Part shown: one piece after another, positions 49,681-58,587 of the stretch
Numbering within the stretch: position 1 is the first letter of the stretch
How the letters are laid out: the number at the start of each line of letters is the position of its first letter
Made by a program: the position numbers and the translations under genes
Notes under the pieces: model-generated
Told to the model about the DNA's origin: nothing
Database searches by the model: none
The model's input: only the letters and a program-made list of their open reading frames with translations
Assembly: GCA_003168335.1 (NCBI GenBank)
Contig: PMSM01000007.1
Location: forward strand, 1 to 64,000
Length of the DNA stretch: 64,000 bases
Direction of reading: 5' to 3'
From: Blastocatellia bacterium
GTDB lineage: Bacteria; Acidobacteriota; Blastocatellia; Pyrinomonadales; Pyrinomonadaceae

Positions 49681-49941
49681 ATGGAATGCACACACCTCGA
49701 TCAAGTTAAGGAAGTCACGCCCAGCGCCAATGGATGTGAAGACTGCCTGCGCATCGGCGGCACCTGGGTGCACCTGCGCCTCTGCATGACGTGCGGCCAC
49801 GTCGGCTGCTGTGACTCTTCACCAAACAAACACGCGACCAGGCACTTTCACTCGACCGCTCATCCGATTATCAAATCATTCCAACCCGGCGAACAGTGGG
49901 GCTGGTGCTTTGTGGATGAAGTGATGTTTGATGAGTTGTGA
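49681..49941 (+). CDS. UBP-type zinc-finger protein
   Basis: 86 residues, GGAG before the ATG. The whole protein is a UBP-type zinc finger: CTHLDQVKEVTP, CEDCLRIGGTWVHLRLCMTCGHVGCCDSS, KHATRHFHSTAHPIIKSFQPGEQWGWCFVDE. The Cys/His spacing (CxxC, CxxCxxxxCC, HxxxHFHxTxH) matches the ubiquitin C-terminal-tail-binding fold of eukaryotic deubiquitinases. Standalone bacterial versions are known; they have no ubiquitin partner, so the ligand is unknown. Possibly co-transcribed with the Popeye-like gene. Confidence 0.93.
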   Translation: MECTHLDQVKEVTPSANGCEDCLRIGGTWVHLRLCMTCGHVGCCDSSPNKHATRHFHSTAHPIIKSFQPGEQWGWCFVDEVMFDEL

Positions 49942-49982
49942 GTAAATGCGATTGAGTAAGTTGCGATCAAAGGAGGCGACCC

Positions 49983-50399
49983 GTGAAGAGTGATAAATCA
50001 AATAGGCATCGGAATCTGGCTTGGGCAAAGACTACCCTGATGCTGCTCGTTTTGCCTCTTTCAATATTTGGGCAGGGCGCACCCCAGCGCGTCAGATTTC
50101 AAAGCGGACATTCATCGGCGACGTTGAAGGGGAGAATCATAGGCTTCGACACGAAAGACTATGTAGTCGGAGCCAGGGCCGGGCAAGCCATGACGGTACG
50201 TCTATCGTCATCAAACCCGTCGACCTATTTCGTAATCTACTCGATTAACGGGAGGGCGACCGAGATGAATGAGACCACGGAATGGTCTGAGAGTCTTTCC
50301 GAATCGGGCGATTATGTAATCCGCGTGTTCATGATGCGATCGGCGGCCAGAAGAAAAGGCGCGGCGGCAAATTTCACTTTGAGCATTTCCATTCGGTAG
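49983..50399 (+). CDS. Small secreted beta-rich protein (PliG-like)
   Basis: 138 residues from a GTG at 49983 with a near-perfect Shine-Dalgarno (AAAGGAGG). Signal segment TTLMLLVLPLSIFGQGAPQ. The mature part (VRFQSGHSSATLKGRIIGFDTKDYVVGARAGQAMTVRL, YFVIYSING, SGDYVIRVFMMR) follows the pattern of the pre-peptidase/PliG-like domain, a beta-sandwich named for inhibitors of g-type lysozyme. An inhibitory activity cannot be claimed from this alone. The gene lies 41 bases after the zinc-finger gene. Confidence 0.72.
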   Translation: MKSDKSNRHRNLAWAKTTLMLLVLPLSIFGQGAPQRVRFQSGHSSATLKGRIIGFDTKDYVVGARAGQAMTVRLSSSNPSTYFVIYSINGRATEMNETTEWSESLSESGDYVIRVFMMRSAARRKGAAANFTLSISIR

Positions 50400-50412
50400 G
50401 GAATTGGTCCTG

Positions 50413-50650
50413 GGCCGCTCCGCGGGTTTGTTCAAGCGCCAAAGGCGCGAAATGTAAAAGCCTGGGCCAACGGCCCAGGTTGGGTCATTTTGTAAAAGAC
50501 AATGAGCGCTGAAGGCGCGGAATAGAATTGAGTTCTCCTCACAAATTATTTCGCGCCTTCAGCGCTCAGACTTGTTTTGCGGTTATTGATCCAGGGGCGA
50601 CGCTTCGCTTGCCCCTGGCTATTACATCTCACGCCTTCAGCGTGAACATC
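50413..50650. repeat. Palindromic repeat cluster in gap 50400-50656
   Basis: AGCGCCAAAGGCGCG, GCCTGGGCCAACGGCCCAGG, GAGCGCTGAAGGCGCG and TTTCGCGCCTTCAGCGCTC hairpins, like those at 18718-18850. No gene is seen. Confidence 0.72.
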
Positions 50651-50656
50651 TCTCCT

Positions 50657-51751
50657 TTATTTTTCCGACTCAGCCAGCAATTCCTTCAAATACCCTTGCC
50701 AGATTGCCGGCAGAGTGTGCGTGCCGTGGCCGCGCGTCTGATCGGTTATCGGCAGCAGAATGAAGCGGCCGCGTTTTACCCGCTTGATCTCCCGCTCGAT
50801 TATTCCCAACTCCGGCGGATTGATCACATCGTCGGCGGAATTGATCGCCACGAGCGGCGCTTTGATCGTCTCGAGTTTCGGCGCCGGATTGTATTCTCGC
50901 GAAGCGTCGAGCTGATAAAGCAGATCGTTGGCATCCAGACGCGCGACTGCCGCTTTCACGCGATCTTCGTAGGACTTGTCGGCGGCGTCACGTGTGGGCC
51001 ACTGCTTCTGCCAGAATAAAGGCGCGCTGCCGACAAATAAGAGGAGATTTTCAGCTGAAGTCAGCGCCCGCATCGGCTCGGTTTTGTATTCGCCGCCGAG
51101 CCACTCAGGATCGTCGCGAATAGCATCCATGGCCATCCGGCGCCAGATGCGATTGCGGCCCGCGATTTCGACCGGCAGACTCGCCAGAGGCATCAGGGCA
51201 TCCATGAAGTCCGGATAAGTCTCGGCCCAAACCCACGCCTGCATGCCACCCATCGATGTGCCCATGACGAGACGCATGTGACTTACGCCCAGCTTCTTTG
51301 TCAGCAGTTCGTAATGCGCGGCCACCATGTCGTCGTACGTGTAATGCGGAAAGCGAGCATGCAGGCCGTCGCTGGGTTTGCTCGAACCGCCATGGCCGAT
51401 GCCGTCAGCGAGAATGATGAAGTAGCGGGTCGCGTCAAGTAACTGTCCCGGACCAAACAGGACATTGGCGAACTGTGGCGAGAGAAACTGCGTTCCCGCG
51501 CCGCCCGTGCCATGACCAATCAGCACGGCATTCAGTACGAGACCTGAGCTATTCATTTTGGGTGTGCCGATGGTGCGGTAATGAATTTTCAGTTCCGGCA
51601 GTGTTTCGCCGCTGCGGAAACGGAAGTTCGCAATTGTATAGTCGCCTTCGACGGGCGCGGGGTAATTACGTTGCGGCGGCGTGGCGGTCTGAGCCAGCAC
51701 CGCGCCGGGCGCGATGCAGAGAAGGAAGAGTAGTAGCAGGGCTAGTCGCAT
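50657..51751 (-). CDS. Secreted MetX-like alpha/beta hydrolase
   Basis: 364 residues. Signal peptide MRLALLLLFLLCIAPGAVLAQ; AGGAG precedes the ATG. The mature part is of the homoserine O-acetyltransferase type: GETLPELKIHYRTIGTP, LIGHGTGGAGTQFL, nucleophile elbow LVMGTSMGGMQAWVWAETYPDFMDALMPLASLP (Ser about 155), acid Asp in INSADDVINPPE, His in GHGTHTLP. True MetX acts in the cytoplasm in methionine synthesis; the signal peptide makes a secreted hydrolase of this fold more likely. Regulated by nothing visible. Confidence 0.87.
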   Translation of the reverse strand: MRLALLLLFLLCIAPGAVLAQTATPPQRNYPAPVEGDYTIANFRFRSGETLPELKIHYRTIGTPKMNSSGLVLNAVLIGHGTGGAGTQFLSPQFANVLFGPGQLLDATRYFIILADGIGHGGSSKPSDGLHARFPHYTYDDMVAAHYELLTKKLGVSHMRLVMGTSMGGMQAWVWAETYPDFMDALMPLASLPVEIAGRNRIWRRMAMDAIRDDPEWLGGEYKTEPMRALTSAENLLLFVGSAPLFWQKQWPTRDAADKSYEDRVKAAVARLDANDLLYQLDASREYNPAPKLETIKAPLVAINSADDVINPPELGIIEREIKRVKRGRFILLPITDQTRGHGTHTLPAIWQGYLKELLAESEK

Positions 51752-51809
51752 GGGCAGCTCCTTTGGTGATATTTTTGAAGTGTTAGCTTACCACTTGAGA
51801 AAGCAAGCT

Positions 51810-51902
51810 ACAGAACCGGGAGCGGTAGCGACCGGGTTATCCTTACTCAAAACGACTTCGGAAACCGTTTGCGACCCGCTCGCTACCGCGAGCGGTTCTG
51901 TA
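51810..51902. repeat. Inverted-repeat element, relative of 11858-11952
   Basis: Arms at about 51810-51837 and 51874-51902 (ACAGAACCGGGAGCGGTAGCG and its imperfect complement). Between divergent MetX-like and S9 genes. Confidence 0.8.
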
Positions 51903-51984
51903 CCGAAGACCAGTCTCCTCGTCTTCGTGTATCATGTGTCAGCTTCAAGCCACTAAACCCAATGACTGGTCGGAGAGAATTCTC

Positions 51985-54087
51985 ATGAAAATGTCTCGTG
52001 GATTGCTTTCTATCTTGACGCTGGTCGCCTGCTTGTTCTTCCTGACCGGCCTGGTCTCTGCGCAACCCTCTCCACGCAGCATCACACCCGAAGACTATTT
52101 TTCGTTTGAGTTCATCAGCGATCCGAACATTTCGCCTGATGGAAAGCTGGTCGCGTATGTCTTAACGAAAGTTGATCGCGGACAGAACCGGCGCAACTCT
52201 TCGATCTGGATGGTCGGGACCGACGGCAGCCGCGCGGCGTGGCAATTTACAACCTCTCCACAGTCTTCCACTTCGCCGCGCTGGAGTCCTGACGGAAAGT
52301 CGCTGGCGTTTCTCTCATCGCGGCCGGAAACGACTCCGGCGGCCGCGCCGGCCGCAGGCGCCGCTGCAACCGCAACCGCAGAGCCACCACGCGCACAGAT
52401 TTATGTACTTTCAATGAACGGTGGTGAAGCAAAGCGAATCACGAATCTCAAAAACGGAGTGGGCGTCTTTCGCTGGTCGCCGGATGGAACACGTTTCGTT
52501 GTTGTCAGTCGCATAGGACCCAGCGACAGCCGCGCCGACAGCCGCGACCGCAGCGACGTCCGTCATTACAAGAACACCTCGTACAAGTTCAACGACACGG
52601 GTTGGTTTGATGATCGTCGCACGCATCTCTGGGTCGTCGAGATGAAGTCAGGCAGCGCCAAACAGATCACCGAAGGCAACGATTGGAACGACAGCGATCC
52701 GCAGTGGTCGCCGGACGGAACCCGCCTCGCTTTTGTTTCGAACCGCACCGGCAAAGAGTACGAAGAGAACAGAAATACTGACGTTTGGGTGATTAGTGCG
52801 GAGGGTGGCAAGCTCACAAAAATCTCGGATCACGACGAAGCCGACAATCAGCCGCGTTGGTCGCCCGACGGAAGGTGGATTGCCTTTACAGGTGAAATAC
52901 ACGATCGCGATCATCCAAAGATATTTCTGGCGCCCTCGGCGGGCGGGACGCCGTCAACGCTGGCGGCCAACGGACTCGATCTGATTCCGGGTGGACTCGA
53001 GTGGTCAGAGGACGGCGGGTCTCTCTATTTTGAAACGGGTGTGAAGGGCGAGAATCATTTGTTCCGCGTCGACCTGGCCACGAAATCGGTGGCGCAGGTT
53101 ACCTCGGGCGCGCGTGCCGTGCGCGGTGTCGATTTCAATTGGCGGACAAAGACGATCGTCTATGAGGCTAACACCTTCAAGCATCTCGACGATCTCTATG
53201 TCGCGGATCTCGACGGAAGGAACGAGCGCAAACTCACCAATCTGAATGAAGCGCTGTGGAAGCAATTACAACTCGCCGACGTCGAGCGCTTTACTTACAA
53301 GAGCGCCGATGATTGGGACGTCGACGGCTTTCTGGTAAAACCGATTGGTTGGCAAGCAGGCAAAAAGTATCCTCTGATTCTCAGCATTCATGGCGGGCCT
53401 GCGGGCCAGTATGGCGTCGATTGGTATCACGAATTTCAGGTTTACGCGGCGAAGGGTTACGCCGTGCTGTTTACGAATCCGCGCGGGTCGACCGGCTATG
53501 GTCAGAAATTCGAACGCGGCATATTCAACGAGTGGGGCGGCAAGGACTATCAGGACGTCATGAATGGTCTCGACGCCGCGCTGAAAAGATATCCGTGGAT
53601 CGACACAGATCGCATGGGCGTCACGGGCGGAAGTTACGGCGGCTTTATGACCAACTGGATCCTGGGCCACACCGATCGTTTCAAAGCCGCGGTCACCCTG
53701 CGCAGCCTTTCCAATTTCATCTCAGACGATGGCACGCGCGACGGTGCTTATGGCCACACCTCGGACTTCGGCGGCGACATATTTCAAAAATTCGAGCTCT
53801 ACTGGGATCGCTCACCATTAAAGTATGCCAGGAACGTCAAGACGCCGACGCTGATCCTGCATTCAGACAACGACTATCGCGTGCCGATCGAACAGGGCGA
53901 GCAATGGTTTCGCGCGCTCAAACATTTCGGCGTGACGACAGAGATCGTTTTCTTTCCGCGCGAGAACCACAATCTTACCCGCACCGGAGAGCCAAAGCAT
54001 CTGGTCGAGAGTTTGAACTGGCAACTTTACTGGTTTGACAGATTTCTAAATGGAAACACGAGCGCCGTGCCTCCGGATGCGAAGTGA
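51985..54087 (+). CDS. Secreted S9-family prolyl oligopeptidase-like peptidase
   Basis: 700 residues from ATG 51985 with GGAG about 10 bases upstream. Signal peptide MKMSRGLLSILTLVACLFFLTGLVSA. Beta-propeller with WSPDG repeats from residue 40 to 400, interrupted by an Ala/Pro/Thr low-complexity insert (PETTPAAAPAAGAAATATAE). Hydrolase domain: HGGPAGQYG, nucleophile GGSYGGFM (Ser 550), Asp in LHSDNDYRVP, His in PRENHNLTR. Same class as the gene at 11971, only partly similar in sequence by eye, so probably an older paralogue. Cleaves short peptides. Confidence 0.93.
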   Translation: MKMSRGLLSILTLVACLFFLTGLVSAQPSPRSITPEDYFSFEFISDPNISPDGKLVAYVLTKVDRGQNRRNSSIWMVGTDGSRAAWQFTTSPQSSTSPRWSPDGKSLAFLSSRPETTPAAAPAAGAAATATAEPPRAQIYVLSMNGGEAKRITNLKNGVGVFRWSPDGTRFVVVSRIGPSDSRADSRDRSDVRHYKNTSYKFNDTGWFDDRRTHLWVVEMKSGSAKQITEGNDWNDSDPQWSPDGTRLAFVSNRTGKEYEENRNTDVWVISAEGGKLTKISDHDEADNQPRWSPDGRWIAFTGEIHDRDHPKIFLAPSAGGTPSTLAANGLDLIPGGLEWSEDGGSLYFETGVKGENHLFRVDLATKSVAQVTSGARAVRGVDFNWRTKTIVYEANTFKHLDDLYVADLDGRNERKLTNLNEALWKQLQLADVERFTYKSADDWDVDGFLVKPIGWQAGKKYPLILSIHGGPAGQYGVDWYHEFQVYAAKGYAVLFTNPRGSTGYGQKFERGIFNEWGGKDYQDVMNGLDAALKRYPWIDTDRMGVTGGSYGGFMTNWILGHTDRFKAAVTLRSLSNFISDDGTRDGAYGHTSDFGGDIFQKFELYWDRSPLKYARNVKTPTLILHSDNDYRVPIEQGEQWFRALKHFGVTTEIVFFPRENHNLTRTGEPKHLVESLNWQLYWFDRFLNGNTSAVPPDAK

Positions 54088-54139
54088 TGTGAGGAAGATT
54101 CTCGTCAAGTCAGTTGTCAGTTACGAGGCTTGTTATGCT

Positions 54140-54276
54140 GGGAGCGCGGACGTGCGGGGTCCCCGGCGGGGCAGCCCCGCTGGGGTGCTCGACTCGTCCG
54201 CACTGAGCGCGCAGCGCGAATACGGTCTTAACCGAAGAACTTTTCGCCGCTGTGCGGACGGGACGTCCGCGCTCCC
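54140..54276. repeat. Complete palindromic element (intergenic copy of MEMO-AMMECR1 insert)
   Basis: Perfect 14-base arms GGGAGCGCGGACGT (54140-54153) and ACGTCCGCGCTCCC (54263-54276). The first half, to about 54204, is almost identical in reverse orientation to 23232-23297 inside a gene. The centre contains TGAGCGCGCAGCGCG. The short open frame read through it is spurious. Confidence 0.87.
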
Positions 54277-54303
54277 GGCAATAAGGTGACCGCCGCCGAC
54301 AGA

Positions 54304-55089
54304 ATGATTTGTACTAATTATCTACGACCGCTTTTCTGTCTCTTGTGCGTTCTGGCTTTCCTTTTCCCGGAAGCATCAGCGACAGCCGCGCAGCGAAAGC
54401 GCCAGGTCAAGCCCGCGCCGAAAACGACCGCGCCGCCCGTGGATGAGCTGACCCAACTCAGAGACAGTTGGATCAAGGCGACCAAAGAATATAAAGCCAG
54501 CCTGCAAAAGTTGCTGGCTTTGTATGAGGGCAGCGAGCACAAAGCCGAACAGCGTCTGGCTCAATCGAAAGATCTCTACAAAGACGGGCTGCTCTCAAAA
54601 AGACAAGTTGAGGAAAGCGAACGAGCAGTAGGTGTCGAGAAAGAAAAAGTGAGCGGAGTCGAGCAGCAAATAGCTTCGGCCGATACTCAGATTGCGGAGA
54701 CGTTGATAGAAATCGAAGGTGACAAACAAATCGCCAAAATTGGTCGCCTGGCCAAAGGAAGGCTGGTGCAAACAAGTTCCTTCATTCGCTTTAACGGCGC
54801 CAGCGGGTTTTTACTTTCAAATGCCGGCAAGATTCAGAACTTCTTTCTCCAGAAGTTCAGCCGGCCGCTACCGATCGCCGTATTTGGCCAGGGAGCGATT
54901 CACGATCGCTGGCGGCTGGACCATCACAACGCGATGGACATTTCGTTGAGCCCTGATGGGCCGGAAGGTCAGGCATTGATGGAATTCCTGCGCACAAACG
55001 GCATTCCATTCTCCGCTTTTCGCGGGGCAATTCCCGGCGTGGCTACGGGTCCCCACATTCATATCGGACTGCCTTCACATCGATATTAG
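54304..55089 (+). CDS. Exported coiled-coil protein with M15-like C-terminal domain
   Basis: 261 residues from ATG 54304 (a GTG at 54286 is in frame). Signal peptide MICTNYLRPLFCLLCVLAFLFPEASA. Residues about 45-150 form a heptad-rich coiled coil (TKEYKASLQKLLALYEGSEHK... EVEESERAVGVEKEKVSGVEQQ), as in membrane-fusion proteins. The C-terminal domain has HDRWRLDHHNAMDISLSPDG and ATGPHIHIGLPSH: His...His..Asp and His-X-His ligands spaced like D-Ala-D-Ala carboxypeptidases/peptidase M15, but a full match is not seen. A periplasmic cell-wall peptidase tethered by a coiled coil is a reasonable guess. I do not know a named family. Confidence 0.72.
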   Translation: MICTNYLRPLFCLLCVLAFLFPEASATAAQRKRQVKPAPKTTAPPVDELTQLRDSWIKATKEYKASLQKLLALYEGSEHKAEQRLAQSKDLYKDGLLSKRQVEESERAVGVEKEKVSGVEQQIASADTQIAETLIEIEGDKQIAKIGRLAKGRLVQTSSFIRFNGASGFLLSNAGKIQNFFLQKFSRPLPIAVFGQGAIHDRWRLDHHNAMDISLSPDGPEGQALMEFLRTNGIPFSAFRGAIPGVATGPHIHIGLPSHRY

Positions 55090-55108
55090 TACCACAGACT
55101 TCGGTCTG

Positions 55109-55226
55109 TGATTGAGTCCGCAGATTTCACAGATTACCAGGCCCTCAGATTAGGAGACACCTCCAAACGATTTGTCTCTTGCTACCTCCTGTGGGGTTGT
55201 CTAATCTGTGAAATCTGCGGATTGCG
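55109..55226. repeat. Palindromic repeat, CACAGATTNCGCAGATT family
   Basis: Left end TCCGCAGATTTCACAGATTA, right end TAATCTGTGAAATCTGCGGA, with a half TACCACAGACTTCGGTCTGTG element before it (about 55090-55110). Between convergent genes. Confidence 0.75.
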
Positions 55227-55228
55227 AT

Positions 55229-55825
55229 TCACTTAATCTCGTCCAATTTATCTTTGGCCTGCGCAATAAACCAACGGAGCTTGATAAAATCATCGGGCGT
55301 CAGGTAGATCCGCGACCGATCAAAGAAGCCACCTTCCACCGCGGTGGCGACTTCACCCGAGAGTTGCTTGTAGACCATGATCTCAAAGTCACCTTTGGTC
55401 CGATAGCGGACTTCAAAGTGAGTCAGCTTGGTGATCGATTCGTTTGCTTTGGCCGCCGTATCAAACGCTTTGATAAGCTGATCGATCTCCGCATAATCGA
55501 CTAATCCGCGAATTTCTCCGGGTGGTCCGCCGTCGGCAATGATCGTGATCACCACTCCCGTGACCCGAGTCGAGCTGCCCGTGTCGCGTATTTCGGTCGC
55601 TTCAATGCGCGCAGAGCCATTCAGCGCCTTCACAGTCCCGACATAGGTGCGCCCCTTGATCAGAATGGTTTCCAAACGGCTCTCGAAATCTTCGAGCTGG
55701 TTGCGGGGCGCGTAGAAGTGCGGATCGCGTGGTGGCGGCACGCGATCCCGTCTCTGCGCACCTACCGAACCAAAAGACGAAGCTACGATCAAGGCCGAAA
55801 CGATCAATGAGTGAGTTCGATTCAT
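55229..55825 (-). CDS. Secreted protein of unknown function
   Basis: 198 residues. Signal peptide MNRTHSLIVSALIVASSFGSVGAQ; AAGGA precedes the ATG. The mature part has a beta-rich start (DFESRLETILIKGRTYVGTVKALNGSARIEATEI) and alpha/beta end (LVDYAEIDQLIKAFDTAAKANESITKL; DFEIMVYKQLSGEVATAVEGG). No Cys, no known motif. I do not recognise a family. It ends just before repeats; upstream gap of 236 bases to Lon. Confidence 0.72.
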   Translation of the reverse strand: MNRTHSLIVSALIVASSFGSVGAQRRDRVPPPRDPHFYAPRNQLEDFESRLETILIKGRTYVGTVKALNGSARIEATEIRDTGSSTRVTGVVITIIADGGPPGEIRGLVDYAEIDQLIKAFDTAAKANESITKLTHFEVRYRTKGDFEIMVYKQLSGEVATAVEGGFFDRSRIYLTPDDFIKLRWFIAQAKDKLDEIK

Positions 55826-55965
55826 AGAGTCATTCCTTTCACTGTGGCACAGACTTCAGCGACAAACTAAGGGTCCTGTTCGGATGTTCGGGAGAGATAG
55901 CCTGTTGAGTGTAACCTAAGAAACTAAGAAGAGTTCCAAAATGTATTAGTCCGCGCAGCGGACGA

Positions 55966-56041
55966 GGCAGTAGCCCGACCGTGAGGGAGGGCTTGGCAAG
56001 TCCGGATAGAGCCCTCCCTCAGGGTCCGGGCTACTGCCCCG
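55966..56041. repeat. Inverted-repeat element, CAGTAGCCCGACCG family
   Basis: GGCAGTAGCCCGACCGTGAGG at the left and CCTCAGGGTCCGGGCTACTGCC at the right, imperfect complements. Relative of 45621-45770. The rest of gap 55826-56061 is repeat-like. Confidence 0.78.
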
Positions 56042-56061
56042 CCAGGCGGACTTGCAAATCA

Positions 56062-58539
56062 CTACCGCTCTTTCGCGATCAGTGGTTCCGCGTCCTGCTC
56101 GCGTGGTTTTTCTCTGGCGCTATCGGCGGCCAAAGGCGGGAGAGGATTGGCGACGAGTCTTTCCAGCGCGGCGTCGACAACTTCGTTGATGCGGTTGACG
56201 GGAATGATCTCCAACTCGCGGCGGACGTCTTCGGGAATTTCTTCCAGGTCAGCCTCGTTGCGCGCCGGCAGGATGATCCGGCGAATCCCGGCGCGATGGG
56301 CGGACAGCACTTTCTCTTTGATCCCGCCCACCGGAAACACCAAACCTGAAAGAGTGATCTCACCCGTCATTGACGTGTCGGGACGCACGCGGCGCCCGGT
56401 GTAGAGCGAAGCGAGCGCGGCAGTGATCGTGACGCCGGCACTGGGCCCATCTTTCGGAATCGCCCCGGCCGGCACGTGCAGGTGGACGCCGTAGGACTTG
56501 AACACTTCAGTGTCAATGCCATATTCGGCCGCGTGTGACCACAGATAAGACCGCGCTGCCCGCGCCGATTCCTGCATTACTTCGCCGACCTGCCCCGTAA
56601 TCGTGAAGCCCCCGCCGCCACCCGGCAGCAGCGTCGCTTCGATGAACAGCAGCACGCCGCCCATCTCTGTCCAGGCCATGCCGGTGGCCACGCCCGCGGG
56701 CAATTCTTTGCGCGCTTCTTCGGGATAGAAACTCGGCGAGCCGAGATAGGCATGAATCTCCGCGGCATCGACCTTGACCTTTTCCGTCTCGCCCTGGGCG
56801 ACCTTCAAAGCAACTTTACGCGCCACGCGGCCGATGGTTCGTTCGAGCTGGCGCACGCCGGCCTCGCGCGTGTAGCGCATCGCGATCAGTTTCACCGCGT
56901 CGTCTGTGATCTCGAGTTGCTCTGGAGTTAAGCCGTTCTCGCGTACTTGCCGTGGCAGCAGATAACGTTTGGCGATCTCCAGCTTTTCGCGATCGCTGTA
57001 ACCGGCCAGCTGAATCACTTCCATGCGATCGCGCAGCGGCGGTGGAATCGGTCCGAGCTGGTTCGCCGTGGCGATAAAGAAACACTTCGAAAGATCGAAA
57101 GGCAGATCGAGATAGTGATCCGTAAAAGTATTGTTCTGTTCCGGGTCCAGGATTTCCAAAAGCGCCGCCGCCGGATCACCCCGGTAGTCAGCACCCAGCT
57201 TGTCGATTTCGTCGAGCATCATCACGGGGTTGTTAACCCCGGCCCGGCGGATTGATTGAATGATGCGGCCGGGCATGGCGCCAACGTAAGTCCGGCGATG
57301 ACCGCGCAATTCGGCTTCATCGCGAACGCCACCCAGACTCAAACGCTCAAAGTGGCGCACCATGGCGCGGGCGATTGAACGACCCAGAGACGTCTTGCCA
57401 ACGCCGGGCGGTCCGACAAAACAAAGGATCGGACTCTTCGCGTCAGGACGCAGTTTGATCACTGCCAGGAATTCCAGAATCCGCTCTTTCACGTCCTTGA
57501 TGTCGTAGTGATCTTCGTCGAGGACCTTCTGCGCTTCCTTCAAATCAAGTCGATCTTCGGAAGATTTTTTCCATGGCAGTTCCAGAATGAAATCGAGATA
57601 GGTACGGATAACTTGATAGTCGGGCGCCATCGACGGAAGTTTTTCCATCCGGCCCAACTCGCGTTCCGATTCTTTGCGAACTTCGTCGGGCAGTAAGGCT
57701 TTCGCCAAACGCTCGCGCAGTTGCGCAGCTTCGGCCAACTCGCCGGTTTCGCCTTCACCCAGCTCTTTCTGGATCGCTTTCATCTGCTGGCGCAGCACGT
57801 AATCGCGTTGCGCCTTGTCCATTTCTGTCTGGGCTTCGCTGGCAATCTTCGAACGCAGGCGAATGATTTCGACTTCGCGCGCGAGAAAGTCATGGGCCAG
57901 ATGCATCAGCTCGTCGACGGTGTTGGCTTCGAGCATCCGCTGCTCTTTATCAACCCCGAGAGTGAGGATCGAGCCGAGGAAGTAAGCGAGCCGGACCGGA
58001 TCGTCCGCGCTGAGCACGACCATGCGCACCTCTGGCGGCACGTGCGGCAGGTAAGCGAGCGCCTGTTGAATCAGTTGCTGCATATTGCGCTTGGCTGCTT
58101 CAACCTCTTCCTGGTTCTTTACTTCCAGATCGGGAAGAATCTGGACGCGCGCGCGCAGGAAAGGCTCGCGCTGCACCCATTCCAGCACGCGGATTCGATC
58201 TGATCCCTGGACGATCAGGTGCAGCGTGTCTTCGACGCGCTCCATGCGCTTAATCATTACCAGGGTGCCGACTTCATAAAGTTCTTCGGGCGTCGCGTCA
58301 CTGTCCGAAGTCTTGTCCAGGTGCACACTGAAGCAAGCTAGCAGCTTCTCTTCGCTGGAAAGCGCGACTTCAACCGCGGCCATTGAGGCCGACCGCCCGA
58401 CTGCGAGCGGGACCATCGTCTCCGGGAACAGCGTGGTGTTTACCAGCGGCAGGACGGAAATTTCAAACGGCACGCCTTCGCGTTTCGTTGCCACCGGCGG
58501 GGTCGTTTCCTTGTCGGATGTCTTTTCTGCTTCAGCCAT
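56062..58539 (-). CDS. lon: ATP-dependent protease La (Lon)
   Basis: 825 residues. Cytoplasmic AAA+ serine protease that degrades misfolded and regulatory proteins. N-terminal substrate domain (SVLPLVNTTLFPETMVPLAVGR), coiled region, Walker A GPPGVGKTSLGRS, Walker B MMLDEIDKLGAD, and the Lon protease domain with the Ser-Lys dyad: Ser in PKDGPSAGVT, Lys in VGGIKEKVLSA. TGMAWTEMGGVLLFIEATLLPG is the conserved domain start. The C-terminus has an acidic tail. Two small genes (hsp20, ferredoxin) follow in the same orientation upstream on the window; lon is next to hsp20 (49 bases), consistent with a stress-linked pair. Confidence 0.97.
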   Translation of the reverse strand: MAEAEKTSDKETTPPVATKREGVPFEISVLPLVNTTLFPETMVPLAVGRSASMAAVEVALSSEEKLLACFSVHLDKTSDSDATPEELYEVGTLVMIKRMERVEDTLHLIVQGSDRIRVLEWVQREPFLRARVQILPDLEVKNQEEVEAAKRNMQQLIQQALAYLPHVPPEVRMVVLSADDPVRLAYFLGSILTLGVDKEQRMLEANTVDELMHLAHDFLAREVEIIRLRSKIASEAQTEMDKAQRDYVLRQQMKAIQKELGEGETGELAEAAQLRERLAKALLPDEVRKESERELGRMEKLPSMAPDYQVIRTYLDFILELPWKKSSEDRLDLKEAQKVLDEDHYDIKDVKERILEFLAVIKLRPDAKSPILCFVGPPGVGKTSLGRSIARAMVRHFERLSLGGVRDEAELRGHRRTYVGAMPGRIIQSIRRAGVNNPVMMLDEIDKLGADYRGDPAAALLEILDPEQNNTFTDHYLDLPFDLSKCFFIATANQLGPIPPPLRDRMEVIQLAGYSDREKLEIAKRYLLPRQVRENGLTPEQLEITDDAVKLIAMRYTREAGVRQLERTIGRVARKVALKVAQGETEKVKVDAAEIHAYLGSPSFYPEEARKELPAGVATGMAWTEMGGVLLFIEATLLPGGGGGFTITGQVGEVMQESARAARSYLWSHAAEYGIDTEVFKSYGVHLHVPAGAIPKDGPSAGVTITAALASLYTGRRVRPDTSMTGEITLSGLVFPVGGIKEKVLSAHRAGIRRIILPARNEADLEEIPEDVRRELEIIPVNRINEVVDAALERLVANPLPPLAADSAREKPREQDAEPLIAKER

Positions 58540-58587
58540 TAGTTTAGAAGAATGAAAGCTCGGTCGATAATAAACGGTGGTGCCAGA

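Noticed and set aside
54050-54289. Short frame sharing peptide sequence with MEMO-AMMECR1
   Set aside because: It is the intergenic copy of the palindromic element read in the same frame, not a gene; it is reported as a repeat.
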